Shown one piece after another: positions 1 to 7,811 of a stretch of 64,000 bases of DNA; the stretch's first letter is position 1, and every line of letters begins with the position of its first letter. A program made the position numbers and the translations under genes. The notes beneath the pieces are model-generated. The model did no database searches. It was not told the DNA's origin and saw nothing but the letters and a program-made list of their open reading frames with translations. Source of the DNA: Terriglobus sp. RCC_193 (GTDB lineage Bacteria; Acidobacteriota; Terriglobia; Terriglobales; Acidobacteriaceae); NCBI RefSeq assembly GCF_041355105.1, contig NZ_JBFUPK010000002.1, forward strand, positions 1,184,037 to 1,248,036, in the 5' to 3' direction.

Positions 1-1
1 C

Positions 2-565
2 CTGTCGTTCTGGCAGGCGGGGCCTTTCTCAAAACATCTTGTGATTCGAATAGCGGCGGATCCGAGCACCATTGTTGCCGGAGTGGAGCGGGAAGTGCGC
101 AGTGTGGACCCTTCTGCCGCGATTGAGAATGTGAAGACGTTGGAACAGATTCGCGACGACTCACTTGCATCACGCACCTTCGTTATGCGTCTGCTGGTGG
201 GTTTTTCGATTATTGGAAGCGTGCTGACGCTGGTGGGAATTTACGGTGTGCTTTCGCTGTCGGTGATTTCGCGGCGTCGGGAACTGGCGATTCGCGCTGC
301 GGTGGGAGCGCAGCAGAGCGATCTTCGTCGACTCATTTTCAATGAAGGCATTCGGGTGATTGGAGGCGGCGTGTTTTTTGGCGTCGTCCTGGCGCTGATC
401 TCATCGCAGGTGTTGAGCGCGTTTCTGTATGAAGTACGACCGACCGATCCTGTCACCCTGCTCGTTGTGGGGCTGTTGTTTTTAGGAGTGGGGCTGCTGG
501 CGTGCTGGGTTCCGGCGTGGCGCGCGGAAAAAGTGCATCCCATTGAAGCTTTGCGGTATAGCTGA
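2..565 (+). CDS. ADOP/MacB-type ABC transporter permease, C-terminal fragment
   Basis: The reading frame is already open at the window edge, so only about 187 C-terminal residues are present and the gene starts upstream. The visible part has the MacB/FtsX permease ending: a soluble stretch, then a transmembrane helix (GFSIIGSVLTLVGIYGVLSL), the basic RRRELAIRAAVGA cytoplasmic motif, and two more helices ending in WVPAWRAEKVHPIEALRYS. That ending is nearly identical in style to the full ADOP permease at 23997-26744 (PSRRAAAIDPMVALRYE). In acidobacteria such proteins usually sit downstream of a padR gene and are thought to act in efflux or envelope export; the regulator would be outside the window. 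The substrate is unknown. Confidence 0.85.
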   Translation: MSFWQAGPFSKHLVIRIAADPSTIVAGVEREVRSVDPSAAIENVKTLEQIRDDSLASRTFVMRLLVGFSIIGSVLTLVGIYGVLSLSVISRRRELAIRAAVGAQQSDLRRLIFNEGIRVIGGGVFFGVVLALISSQVLSAFLYEVRPTDPVTLLVVGLLFLGVGLLACWVPAWRAEKVHPIEALRYS

Positions 566-572
566 ATCTCGT

Positions 573-609
573 CTTTGTGTAGTTAGGTAACTTACCTAAC
601 TACACAAAG
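573..609. terminator. Perfect 18-bp inverted repeat between convergent genes
   Basis: Two 18-base arms (573-590 and 592-609, beginning CTTTGTGTAG) are exact reverse complements separated by one base. It lies 7 bases after the permease stop and 10 bases before the 3' end of the GNAT gene on the other strand. The position suggests a bidirectional terminator. The arms are AT-rich and no long T-run follows, so an alternative is a protein-binding palindrome or a remnant of a mobile repeat. Confidence 0.55.
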
Positions 610-619
610 AGGTATCGAT

Positions 620-1147
620 TTAAACTTCGCGTGCCATGACGGCGTCGTGATGGGTGGTGCTGCCTACGGTGAAGAAGCGTTCGCCGATCTGGGTGAAGCC
701 AGCCTTTTCATAGAAGCGGATGGCGGCGTGGTTCTTGCCGTAGACGCCAAGGATCAGGCGTTTGCGACCGAGTTCGCGGGTGTAGTCGATGGCGCGATCC
801 ATCAGCGCTTTGCCGATGCCAAGTCCCTGGAAGCGGTGCAGCAGGTAGATGCGGCGCAGTTCATAGTCGGTGGGAAGTGTTTCGATGGGGAAGTCTGGTT
901 CGCAGCAGATGATGTAACCCACGGGGACATTGCCCGGTGGAACTTCTGCGACGGCGACGCGGCCGGTGGGCATGGCCATGTACTTCGCATACATCTCCGG
1001 CGAATGGTTTTTGTGGAAGTGGGCAAGGATGTCGTCCGCATCCAGCACGTCGGCAAAGGCCTCAAGAAAGCTGGCGCCGCCTACCAGCGACAGCATCGGT
1101 TCATCGCCCGGGCCACACTGGCGCAGGCGGAATGGAGTCTCGCTCAT
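620..1147 (-). CDS. GNAT family N-acetyltransferase
   Basis: This 175-residue protein transfers an acetyl group from acetyl-CoA to an unidentified amine. The acetyl-CoA pyrophosphate-binding motif A is visible as QGLGIG (residues 107-112), preceded by the beta strand ELRRIYLL and followed by the alpha helix KALMDRAIDYTRELG. The usual C-terminal part follows: LILGVYGKNHAAIRFYEKAGF. Length is normal for a single GNAT domain. It is monocistronic and converges on the upstream permease across a perfect palindrome. The substrate cannot be told from sequence. Confidence 0.9.
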   Translation of the reverse strand: MSETPFRLRQCGPGDEPMLSLVGGASFLEAFADVLDADDILAHFHKNHSPEMYAKYMAMPTGRVAVAEVPPGNVPVGYIICCEPDFPIETLPTDYELRRIYLLHRFQGLGIGKALMDRAIDYTRELGRKRLILGVYGKNHAAIRFYEKAGFTQIGERFFTVGSTTHHDAVMAREV

Positions 1148-1177
1148 TCGTTTAGGATAGCGGTTCCTGCACGATAT

Positions 1178-1252
1178 GGCCGGGGCTGAAGCCCTTGCTT
1201 TCTTCTCGTTGTTTCAGGGATCTGAAGCCCCTGCTCTAATCCTGTATCGCTC
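1178..1252. repeat. Palindromic intergenic repeat with GGGCTGAAGCCC core
   Basis: Upstream of the GNAT gene lies a short repeat with two related cores: GGGGCTGAAGCCC near 1181-1193 and a second TGAAGCCCC about 40 bases later, separated by a T/C-rich stretch. The same GGCT(G/A)AAGCC palindromic core occurs as a pair inside the M14 peptidase gene at 31206-31260. It looks like a dispersed REP-like element rather than a gene. Confidence 0.6.
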
Positions 1253-1277
1253 CCTTCCATGAGAAGGCCCGCCCATA

Positions 1278-2066
1278 TCAGGTAGATTCGACCGCAGAGT
1301 TGTCTTGTTTGCGGGCGAGCACAATCGGTTGATAGAACGTTGTCGCTTCTGGCATCAGCCATTCGATTTCTTTGAAGCCGTGGGATCCAAGAGCCTGCGT
1401 AAGCTCGGCACGCGTTATGGCGCGATATCGAGACGCATAATGCCTGCTTGTCCAGAGTGAGGCTGATTTCCAGGTGAGGTAGAGATGAACGTCGTATTGG
1501 TTCCCATCCCAGTCCCACACCTGATGAACAATGCGCCGGGTCTCATTCTCTGAATAAAAAGTGGGACCTTGAAAGGATGGACGGGTGGATAGCAGGCTGT
1601 CATAGTCGCGAACCGTGGCGAGCAGAACGCCTCCAGGTTTTAGTCGCATGGAGATATTCTCCAGCGCCTGGCTCAAATCCTCATCGGACAACAGGTGAGG
1701 CAGAGCATTATCCCCAACCAGTACCGCGTCGAACTCTGACCTGGGCAGAGCGAAAAGATCTCGCATGTCGGCCACATGGAATTTGATATCCACGCCTAAT
1801 TTGCGCGCTTCACGGGCTGCTCGCCTTACTGCCGCTTTGCTTAGATCAGTGGCAACCACCGTATGACCGCGTTGGGCAATCCCGATGGCTTGTGTTCCGA
1901 TCCCGCAGGCACAGTCGAGTATCTTGAGAGGGCCTGGAGTCAGCCTGTTTTCGAGCAACGGCCCGAGCGTAGCCGCCTGTCGTTGAATCGAGCGATCCCA
2001 ATCCTCAAAGATCAAATGATAGTGTTCTGCCAGATCATCGTAGAATCCCGCGGTATCCGTACTCAT
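1278..2066 (-). CDS. Class I SAM-dependent methyltransferase
   Basis: A 262-residue Rossmann-fold methyltransferase. The SAM-binding motif I is ILDCACGIGTQ (residues 49-59), followed by the acidic motif II region VVATDLSKAAVRRA and the later strand FDAVLVGDNALPHLL. The N-terminus (FYDDLAEHYHLIFEDWDRSI) is typical of small-molecule methyltransferases. The ATG is preceded by GAGGAGC at good spacing. It is separated from the GNAT gene by a repeat-containing spacer of 130 bases, so the two are probably not strictly co-transcribed. The methyl acceptor is unknown. Confidence 0.88.
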   Translation of the reverse strand: MSTDTAGFYDDLAEHYHLIFEDWDRSIQRQAATLGPLLENRLTPGPLKILDCACGIGTQAIGIAQRGHTVVATDLSKAAVRRAAREARKLGVDIKFHVADMRDLFALPRSEFDAVLVGDNALPHLLSDEDLSQALENISMRLKPGGVLLATVRDYDSLLSTRPSFQGPTFYSENETRRIVHQVWDWDGNQYDVHLYLTWKSASLWTSRHYASRYRAITRAELTQALGSHGFKEIEWLMPEATTFYQPIVLARKQDNSAVEST

Positions 2067-2127
2067 GGTGCTCCTCGACTGTGGCGTGACGATCTGGTGT
2101 TGCTCTGCGTAGTTCTTCGTGTCTGGC

Positions 2128-3135
2128 TTACTTGCCCGTAGACTTCGTGGTTTCTGATGTGTTGGGATCCGGAGTTGCGCCGAGTGCTCTGCCTACGGCG
2201 TGAAACGAGCGCGACAGTGCATGGCCGGTTGCCTGGGTTGCTGTGCCGAGTGCGCCGCCAGTGTGGTTTCCCGCGATGGCGATGGCCGTGTCTGTGGAAC
2301 GCACGCCTGTGAGTGCGCCGTCGATGGCGGCATTGCCGCCCAGAATGGCTCCCTGCGCGGGACGCTTCTCGGGGGTGGCCCACGCCACGTCCGTTGTGGG
2401 TAATCGCGACAGGCGGTTCAGTCGTGCTTCGGTGAAGTCACTTCGACTTACCTTGTCCATGAGCGGCCATTGTGTCGAAGTCATCCATCTGGCGCCGTTC
2501 ATCACTGCGCCGGGTTCGCCAAGATTCACCACAGGCAGACGTGGTGCTGCGTAGCTGTTTCGGCAGATATCGCCGCCACAGCCGTGATTGCAGAGCTCGG
2601 CGTTGAGGAACGATGCGTGTTTGCCGTCGGAAACCCAGATCATGGTGCCGTCGTGTTCCGCGTGCAGGGTGGAGGCGCGGGTGATCTGACTGGCGTCGCA
2701 GACTGTGTCCTCGTGTGCTGCCGCGTACCAGAACTTCGCTTTCCACATCTTCGGATCATCGTGCTGTTTGCCTTCGGGAAGCAATAGAGCCGCTACATGT
2801 TCGGTATCCAGTGTGTGACCCAGGCGGCCACAATCTCTGCGCCACAGATGGTAGAAGTGCAGCTCGATGGCGTTCTGACCGTTTACGCGGCGTGGTGTGG
2901 CCTGCCCGTAGAGAGTGCCGTTATCGGCTTCCGGGGTGGGAATTGCGATGCCGGGCATGAAGCGTGCGGGGAGTGCGGAGCAGTCGCTGGTGCTGACCAT
3001 TAACGTTGGTGCGAATTGCTGGAGAAGTGCTGTTTCCAATGCGTCGGGCAAGCCATCGTGATCACTGTCGATGGTTTGTGCGTGCGACAACAGGCACGTT
3101 GCCAGCAGAGCGCAGGCCAGAAGAAGAGATCGCAA
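2128..3135 (-). CDS. Secreted hypothetical protein with calcium-binding-like N-terminus
   Basis: I do not recognise the family. The 335-residue product begins with a clear signal peptide (MRSLLLACALLATCLLSHAQ) read from a TTG start; GAGG lies six bases upstream. Right after the cleavage site comes DSDHDGLPD (residues 23-31), a calcium-loop-like motif of the dockerin or thrombospondin-3 kind, leading into DALETALLQQFAPTLM. The middle region is rich in Cys, His and Trp (for example LWRRDCGRLGH and CNHGCGGDICRNS), suggesting a disulfide-stabilised extracellular domain. The C-terminus is Gly/Ala/Thr-rich and low in complexity. A lipid- or membrane-binding Vps62-like fold is a guess only. Confidence 0.75.
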   Translation of the reverse strand: MRSLLLACALLATCLLSHAQTIDSDHDGLPDALETALLQQFAPTLMVSTSDCSALPARFMPGIAIPTPEADNGTLYGQATPRRVNGQNAIELHFYHLWRRDCGRLGHTLDTEHVAALLLPEGKQHDDPKMWKAKFWYAAAHEDTVCDASQITRASTLHAEHDGTMIWVSDGKHASFLNAELCNHGCGGDICRNSYAAPRLPVVNLGEPGAVMNGARWMTSTQWPLMDKVSRSDFTEARLNRLSRLPTTDVAWATPEKRPAQGAILGGNAAIDGALTGVRSTDTAIAIAGNHTGGALGTATQATGHALSRSFHAVGRALGATPDPNTSETTKSTGK

Positions 3136-3357
3136 TGAGGGCCTCGTTCGGGGAGATCGCGGCGCAGCAGTGTGCTGCCCATGTGCTTACTGATGATAGC
3201 CCTCACCCGTAGGTGGTATCGCTGTGTTTGCGGCGTGTTATGACATATGCCACAGAGGATTCCTGCAGGTAGCTTTTGGTGAATGGTGATGATGTTTGTT
3301 CGGCGCGATTCTTATCTTGTCAGAGAGGGCAGTTCCTCTCAGGAAGTGAGAAACGTT

Positions 3358-3447
3358 ATGCATGATCTGATTGTTGCCTTCGCGTTTATCTCCATGATGA
3401 TGATTCCGTGTGCTGTGGCTACTTTCTCCGGTAAGGCCGAGGTATAG
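3358..3447 (+). CDS. Possible small membrane protein (29 aa)
   Basis: A short frame opens with ATG at 3358 and ends at TAG 3445-3447. It encodes MHDLIVAFAFISMMMIPCAV followed by a polar tail, which is one hydrophobic helix. An AGGAAG sequence lies about 12 bases upstream, and a hairpin terminator follows at 3537. It could be a genuine small membrane protein, or the region could instead be a non-coding RNA that ends at that terminator. Nothing else supports a function. Confidence 0.35.
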   Translation: MHDLIVAFAFISMMMIPCAVATFSGKAEV

Positions 3448-3536
3448 TCGCAGGATTTTGCTTTCACCGCCTGTCTCTGACCGTCTCCTCCAAGCGGTTT
3501 CACAGAGCAAAGGCGTAACTCCTCCCCTTGGGAAAT

Positions 3537-3563
3537 AGGCCCGGTGAAAGTTGCCGGGCCTTT
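3537..3563 (+). terminator. Hairpin terminator upstream of the M2 peptidase gene
   Basis: AGGCCCGG (3537-3544) pairs with CCGGGCCT (3554-3561) around a nine-base loop, followed by a short T stretch. It sits 36 bases before the M2 peptidase start and closes the preceding transcript, which contains the 29-residue frame. Confidence 0.6.
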
Positions 3564-3599
3564 GTCGTTGCCAGAGGAATCTTTGTGTAGACTCCGGGC

Positions 3600-5528
3600 A
3601 TGCGTATTTCCGCCGTTGTTCTTGCCTGTTCGCTTGCTGTCTCCGCTGTTGCTCAGAAGCCTTCCACCGCACCGCCCACTGTTGCAGAGGCGAAGGCGTT
3701 TCTGGATCGCGCGAATGCTGCGTTGTTGAAGGCTGCAACGGATGGCAGTCATGCGGAGTGGCTGGCGGAGACGTACATCAATGAAGACAGTGAAGCGACG
3801 ACGGCGCTGCTGAATGAGCAGTCGTCGAAGCTGTCGTTGGATCTGATTGCAGAGAGCCATCGCTTTGACAAGCTGACACTGCCTGCTGAGATGCGTCGGC
3901 AGATGATGTTGTTGCAGGTGGGTGCGCCTGCTGCGCCGCATGATCCGAAGTTATTGGCGGAAGAGACGAAGCTGGCAGCTTCGTTGACCGGCGCATATGG
4001 CAAGGGCACATACTGCGATGCCGCGGGCAAGTGCATGAGCGTGGACGACGTGGATACGTTCATGGCGAAGACTCGCGATGCGAATGAACTGACGAAAGTG
4101 TGGGTGGGTTGGCACAGTGTGGGTGCGCCCATGCGCAAGGATTACCAGCGCTTCGTGGAGCTGCAGAACATTGGCGCGAAGGAGCAGGGATACAAGGACA
4201 CGGGCGATCTGTGGCGCGCGGGCTATGACATGACTCCTGCGCAGTTCTCTGCAGAGGTGAATCGTGCGTGGGCGCAGTTGGAACCGCTGTATCGCGAGTT
4301 GCATACGTATGTGCGTCATCGGTTGATTGCGAAGTATGGTGCTGCGGCGGATCGTAAGGACGGCATGATTCCCGCGCAGTTGCTGGGGAATACGTGGGCG
4401 CAGGAGTGGGGCAATATCTATGACGTTGTTGCGCCTGCTGATCCTAAGCTGTCGCAGTACAGGCCGGTGAATCTTGAGGACAAACTGCAATGGGCGATTG
4501 CGGACAAAAATAAGGATGCGGCGGCCGTCTTTACATGCATTAGGACCAAGAAGCAGGGGTATGTATCAGGAGTTCTACCGGAAGCATGCATGACTGCAAA
4601 CTCGGATGAGTACTATTCCGGACAGTTGGCTGCAGCGAAGGCGATGGTGAAGTATGGCGAGAGCTTCTTTACTTCACTTGGCTTTCAGCCGCTGCCGAAG
4701 ACATTCTGGGAGCGGTCGCAGTTTGTGCATCCGCGGGATCGTGATGTGGTGTGTCATGCCAGCGCGTGGGACGTGGACCAGGTGGATGATCTGCGCGTGA
4801 AGATGTGCATCGAGGTGAATGACGATTACTTCACCACGGTGCATCACGAACTGGGTCATAACTTCTACGGCCGTGCGTATAACCAGCAACCGATGATCTT
4901 CCGCAATGGGGCGAATGATGGCTTCCATGAGGCCATTGGTGATGCCATTGCTTTGAGCATTACGCCTGCGTACCTGAAACAGATTGGCTTGACGGACAGC
5001 GAGCCGCCTGCGGAAGCGGACATTCCGCTGCAGCTTCGCACGGCGCTGGATAAGATTGCGTTCCTGCCGTTTGCGCTGGCGCTGGATACGTGGCGTTGGC
5101 AGGTGTTCAGCGGCGAGATCAAGCCTGCGGATTACAACAAGGCATGGTGGCAGTTGCGCGAAAAGTATCAGGGCGTGGCGCCGCCGGTGGAACGCAGCGA
5201 AGCAGATTTCGATCCGGGTGCGAAGATGCATGTGCCGGCGAACGTGCCGTATGTGCGTTACTTCCTGGCACGGATTTATCAGTTCCAGTTCTACAAGGCG
5301 ATGTGCGATGCCAGCGGTTACAAAGGGCCGCTGAATCGCTGTTCGTTCTATGGATCGAAGGCGGCGGGCGACAAGTTGAACACGATGTTAATGGCGGGGC
5401 AGTCGCAGCCGTGGCAGCAGACGCTGAAGACGATGACCGGCAGCGATCATCTGGATGCGGGGCCGATGATGGATTACTTTGCGCCGCTGTACCACTGGTT
5501 GAAGCAGCAGAACGCGGCGGCAAAGTAA
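3600..5528 (+). CDS. M2 family peptidyl-dipeptidase (ACE-like metallopeptidase)
   Basis: A 642-residue exported zinc dipeptidyl carboxypeptidase of the angiotensin-converting enzyme family, expected to remove dipeptides from peptide C-termini outside the cytoplasm. The signal peptide is MRISAVVLACSLAVSAVA. The zinc site is HELGH at residues 416-420, with the third ligand Glu444 in GFHEAIGD. The flanking family motifs FFTSLGF, FWERS and VVCHASAWD are present. Length fits bacterial M2 enzymes. Between residues about 300 and 345 there is extra sequence including FTCIRTKKQGYVSGVLPEAC, with two cysteines and codon usage unlike the surrounding gene. The neighbours give no pathway context. Confidence 0.93.
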   Translation: MRISAVVLACSLAVSAVAQKPSTAPPTVAEAKAFLDRANAALLKAATDGSHAEWLAETYINEDSEATTALLNEQSSKLSLDLIAESHRFDKLTLPAEMRRQMMLLQVGAPAAPHDPKLLAEETKLAASLTGAYGKGTYCDAAGKCMSVDDVDTFMAKTRDANELTKVWVGWHSVGAPMRKDYQRFVELQNIGAKEQGYKDTGDLWRAGYDMTPAQFSAEVNRAWAQLEPLYRELHTYVRHRLIAKYGAAADRKDGMIPAQLLGNTWAQEWGNIYDVVAPADPKLSQYRPVNLEDKLQWAIADKNKDAAAVFTCIRTKKQGYVSGVLPEACMTANSDEYYSGQLAAAKAMVKYGESFFTSLGFQPLPKTFWERSQFVHPRDRDVVCHASAWDVDQVDDLRVKMCIEVNDDYFTTVHHELGHNFYGRAYNQQPMIFRNGANDGFHEAIGDAIALSITPAYLKQIGLTDSEPPAEADIPLQLRTALDKIAFLPFALALDTWRWQVFSGEIKPADYNKAWWQLREKYQGVAPPVERSEADFDPGAKMHVPANVPYVRYFLARIYQFQFYKAMCDASGYKGPLNRCSFYGSKAAGDKLNTMLMAGQSQPWQQTLKTMTGSDHLDAGPMMDYFAPLYHWLKQQNAAAK

Positions 5529-5721
5529 TCGCTTACGGGTCAGGATGTGGACCTTTGTACAGCACATGGTTGCGCCATCGCGAAGCATCCAGCTGCTTTT
5601 TGCTTGCGTCTGGTCTGTTTCTCAGCGGATAATCCCCGGCACGGCACCTGCTGTTTTCATCCCCTTGTTCCTCGCGTTCACTTTGGGGTCAGCGGTTGCC
5701 GGGAAAGCAAAGGTTGCTGTT

Positions 5722-6648
5722 ATGAGTCGTCAGGCATGCACCATCGGAGTTGTTCTTTCCAAGCGCATCCTCGCGGGTTTACTGGGGCCGGATGGGACGC
5801 TGGACCGCATTCATTCCTACCCGGAAGATGAGTTGTATGAAGACGCGCTGGTGGAGATGCCGCGCGAACACCTGACTGCCGCCCTGTGCGACCAGATTCT
5901 TGCCGTGATCAAGGCCAATCCGGATGTGGTGCTGGAAGGCATTGGGGTTGCGCTGCCCGGACTGGTGCGACATGGTGTGGTGGAGGATTCGCCGAATCTG
6001 CCGCAGATGAAAGGCGCGCGGATTGTGGCGGAGATCTGCCACCTGCTGAAGGAGCATGGCATTGACCTGCCGGTAACCGCTGTGAACGATGCGGACGCGG
6101 TGGCTGCCGGTCTGGCACATCAGCAGGGCAAGCTGGACAGCATGATCCGCGTGTGGACGATTGGCACCGGTATCGGCTTTGGGCGCTATCCGCTGGTGGA
6201 GGGTGTTGGCGAGGGTGGCCATACCGTTGTTACGCTGGATGATCGCGAAACCTATTGCGGATGCGGTGGGCGCGGCCATATGGAAGGCATCATGGGCCAC
6301 CGGGCGATGCGTCTGCGGTTCCTGGATATGGAGCCAGAAGATGTTTTTGAGGCGGCAGACAACGGCGACCAGCGCTGCATTGAGTTCAAGAAGCTATGGC
6401 ACAAGGCGTTGGCAGCGGGAACGGCCAGCTCCATCCACATCAGCGGCGCGGGCAAGTTTTACCTGACGGGCTACAACGTCCGCTTCGTGGAACTGCCGCT
6501 GTTGAACCACTACATCCAGCAGATGGTGCGGTTGAGCCCCCTGCAGGCGTTCTCGGTGGAGATTCATCCACATAACCCGGAAACAGTGGTGACGGGGGCG
6601 GCTGTGATTGGGCGGACAGCTTCGCTGGTGCCGACGGCGGCGGCATAA
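5722..6648 (+). CDS. ROK family protein (sugar kinase-like)
   Basis: A 308-residue ROK-family protein; most enzymes of this family phosphorylate hexoses such as glucose or N-acetylmannosamine. The frame is open further upstream, but ATG 5722, with AAAGG upstream, gives the normal ROK N-terminus (CTIGVVLSKRILAGLLGPDG). The ROK core is visible in VNDADAVAAGLA, TIGTGIGFG and GEGGHTVV. The zinc-binding element reads CGCGGRGH, so the usual third cysteine is replaced by histidine. The N-terminal phosphate loop is weak compared with the DxGxT consensus, so kinase activity is inferred rather than certain. The gene follows the M2 peptidase gene after about 190 bases. Confidence 0.85.
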   Translation: MSRQACTIGVVLSKRILAGLLGPDGTLDRIHSYPEDELYEDALVEMPREHLTAALCDQILAVIKANPDVVLEGIGVALPGLVRHGVVEDSPNLPQMKGARIVAEICHLLKEHGIDLPVTAVNDADAVAAGLAHQQGKLDSMIRVWTIGTGIGFGRYPLVEGVGEGGHTVVTLDDRETYCGCGGRGHMEGIMGHRAMRLRFLDMEPEDVFEAADNGDQRCIEFKKLWHKALAAGTASSIHISGAGKFYLTGYNVRFVELPLLNHYIQQMVRLSPLQAFSVEIHPHNPETVVTGAAVIGRTASLVPTAAA

Positions 6649-6836
6649 TCCGCCGTTTGACCGCGAAGGAACAGTGCGGGATATAATCGGTGCATTGCGC
6701 GCGACCTCCCCGGACGCCCCATTTTGGTGCGTCTTCGGGAACCACGGCCACCGCGGCAAGGGCTAACGGCGACCGCTTCCACGGCGTCGGGCCTTCGACG
6801 GACCTTCAGGTGTCCCAAGGAGCTTTACCAGATCTC

Positions 6837-7499
6837 ATGAACCGTGTCTCGAAGTTTGCGACGCTCGCCGTCGGCCTCATCACTTTTGTGTCCTCTCCCG
6901 CTGTTTTCGCGCAGGCCTCGCCCGCACCGGCAGCGCCGGCTGCAGTGAAGCCCGAAGCCATTCCGGCGAAGGTTGGCCTGATCGCCTTTGAACAGGCTGT
7001 CTTTGCCACCAACGAAGGTCAGCAGGCAGTTGGCGCCCTGGGCAAGAAGTATGAGCCCCAGAAGGCCAAGATCCAGGCTGAGCAGACGGAAGTGGAGAGC
7101 CTGCAGAAGCAGCTCCAGGCCGCAACCACCCTCTCCGACGATGATCGTCAGAGCCGCGTACGCACCATCGACGCGAAACAGAAGCAATTGCAGCGCGACG
7201 GTGAGGATGCCCAGGCCGCCTACCAGAACGATCTGCAGGAAGCCTATGGACGCATTGCCGGCAAGGTAAATGCCGTGATGCAGAAGTACGCTTCTGAGAA
7301 TGGCTTCACCCTGGTGCTGGATGTCAGCGGACAGCAGAGCAATGTCCTGTGGGCTGCCGAGAAGACGGACGTAACCCGCGCTGTGATCGAAGCGTACAAC
7401 GCGCAGGCTGGCGTTGCGGCTCCGGCAGGCGGAGCATCTGCTCCGTCGGCACCGCGTGCGACAACTCCGCGTCCGGCTGCGAAGACACCCGTGAAGTAA
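6837..7499 (+). CDS. OmpH/Skp family periplasmic chaperone
   Basis: A 220-residue exported protein of the Skp/OmpH family, which holds unfolded outer-membrane proteins in the periplasm. The signal peptide is MNRVSKFATLAVGLITFVSS followed by PAVFAQA. The mature protein begins with the family strand KVGLIAFEQAVFATNEGQQA, continues as a long charged coiled coil (about residues 60-130) and closes with the strand FTLVLDVSGQQSNVLWAAE. The tail is Ala/Pro/Thr-rich and probably unstructured. ATG 6837 has AAGGAG upstream. The gene stands alone and ends at a strong hairpin terminator. Confidence 0.9.
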   Translation: MNRVSKFATLAVGLITFVSSPAVFAQASPAPAAPAAVKPEAIPAKVGLIAFEQAVFATNEGQQAVGALGKKYEPQKAKIQAEQTEVESLQKQLQAATTLSDDDRQSRVRTIDAKQKQLQRDGEDAQAAYQNDLQEAYGRIAGKVNAVMQKYASENGFTLVLDVSGQQSNVLWAAEKTDVTRAVIEAYNAQAGVAAPAGGASAPSAPRATTPRPAAKTPVK

Positions 7500-7520
7500 A
7501 CTGCGTCATCCGCAACAAAA

Positions 7521-7553
7521 ACGGGGAGCAGAACTTATGGTTCTGCTCCCCGT
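7521..7553 (+). terminator. Strong hairpin terminator after the OmpH gene
   Basis: Fourteen perfectly complementary bases (7521-7534 and 7540-7553, ACGGGGAGCAGAAC and its complement) enclose a five-base loop. Only scattered Ts follow. It lies 21 bases after the OmpH stop codon. Confidence 0.8.
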
Positions 7554-7811
7554 TGTCGTGCCCGCATGGTTGCTCCCGCAGAGATGGTTTTCTGTGGAAA
7601 AAACTGTGGAAGACGGGCGGCAGGATAAGTCACTTCCAGGCCCTTAGGCTTCGTCGATGTTCACGACCTGTCAGAATTTGCGTGGAAGCTGCACGTAACA
7701 AGTGGGTTATACGAAGCTCTCGAATTGCATCCAATCTGTGGCAAAGTTACAGTTCCGTGAAGCGATAAAGACGCTTTCCACAGATCACCACAGGCTTCCT
7801 CAGGAGTCTTC

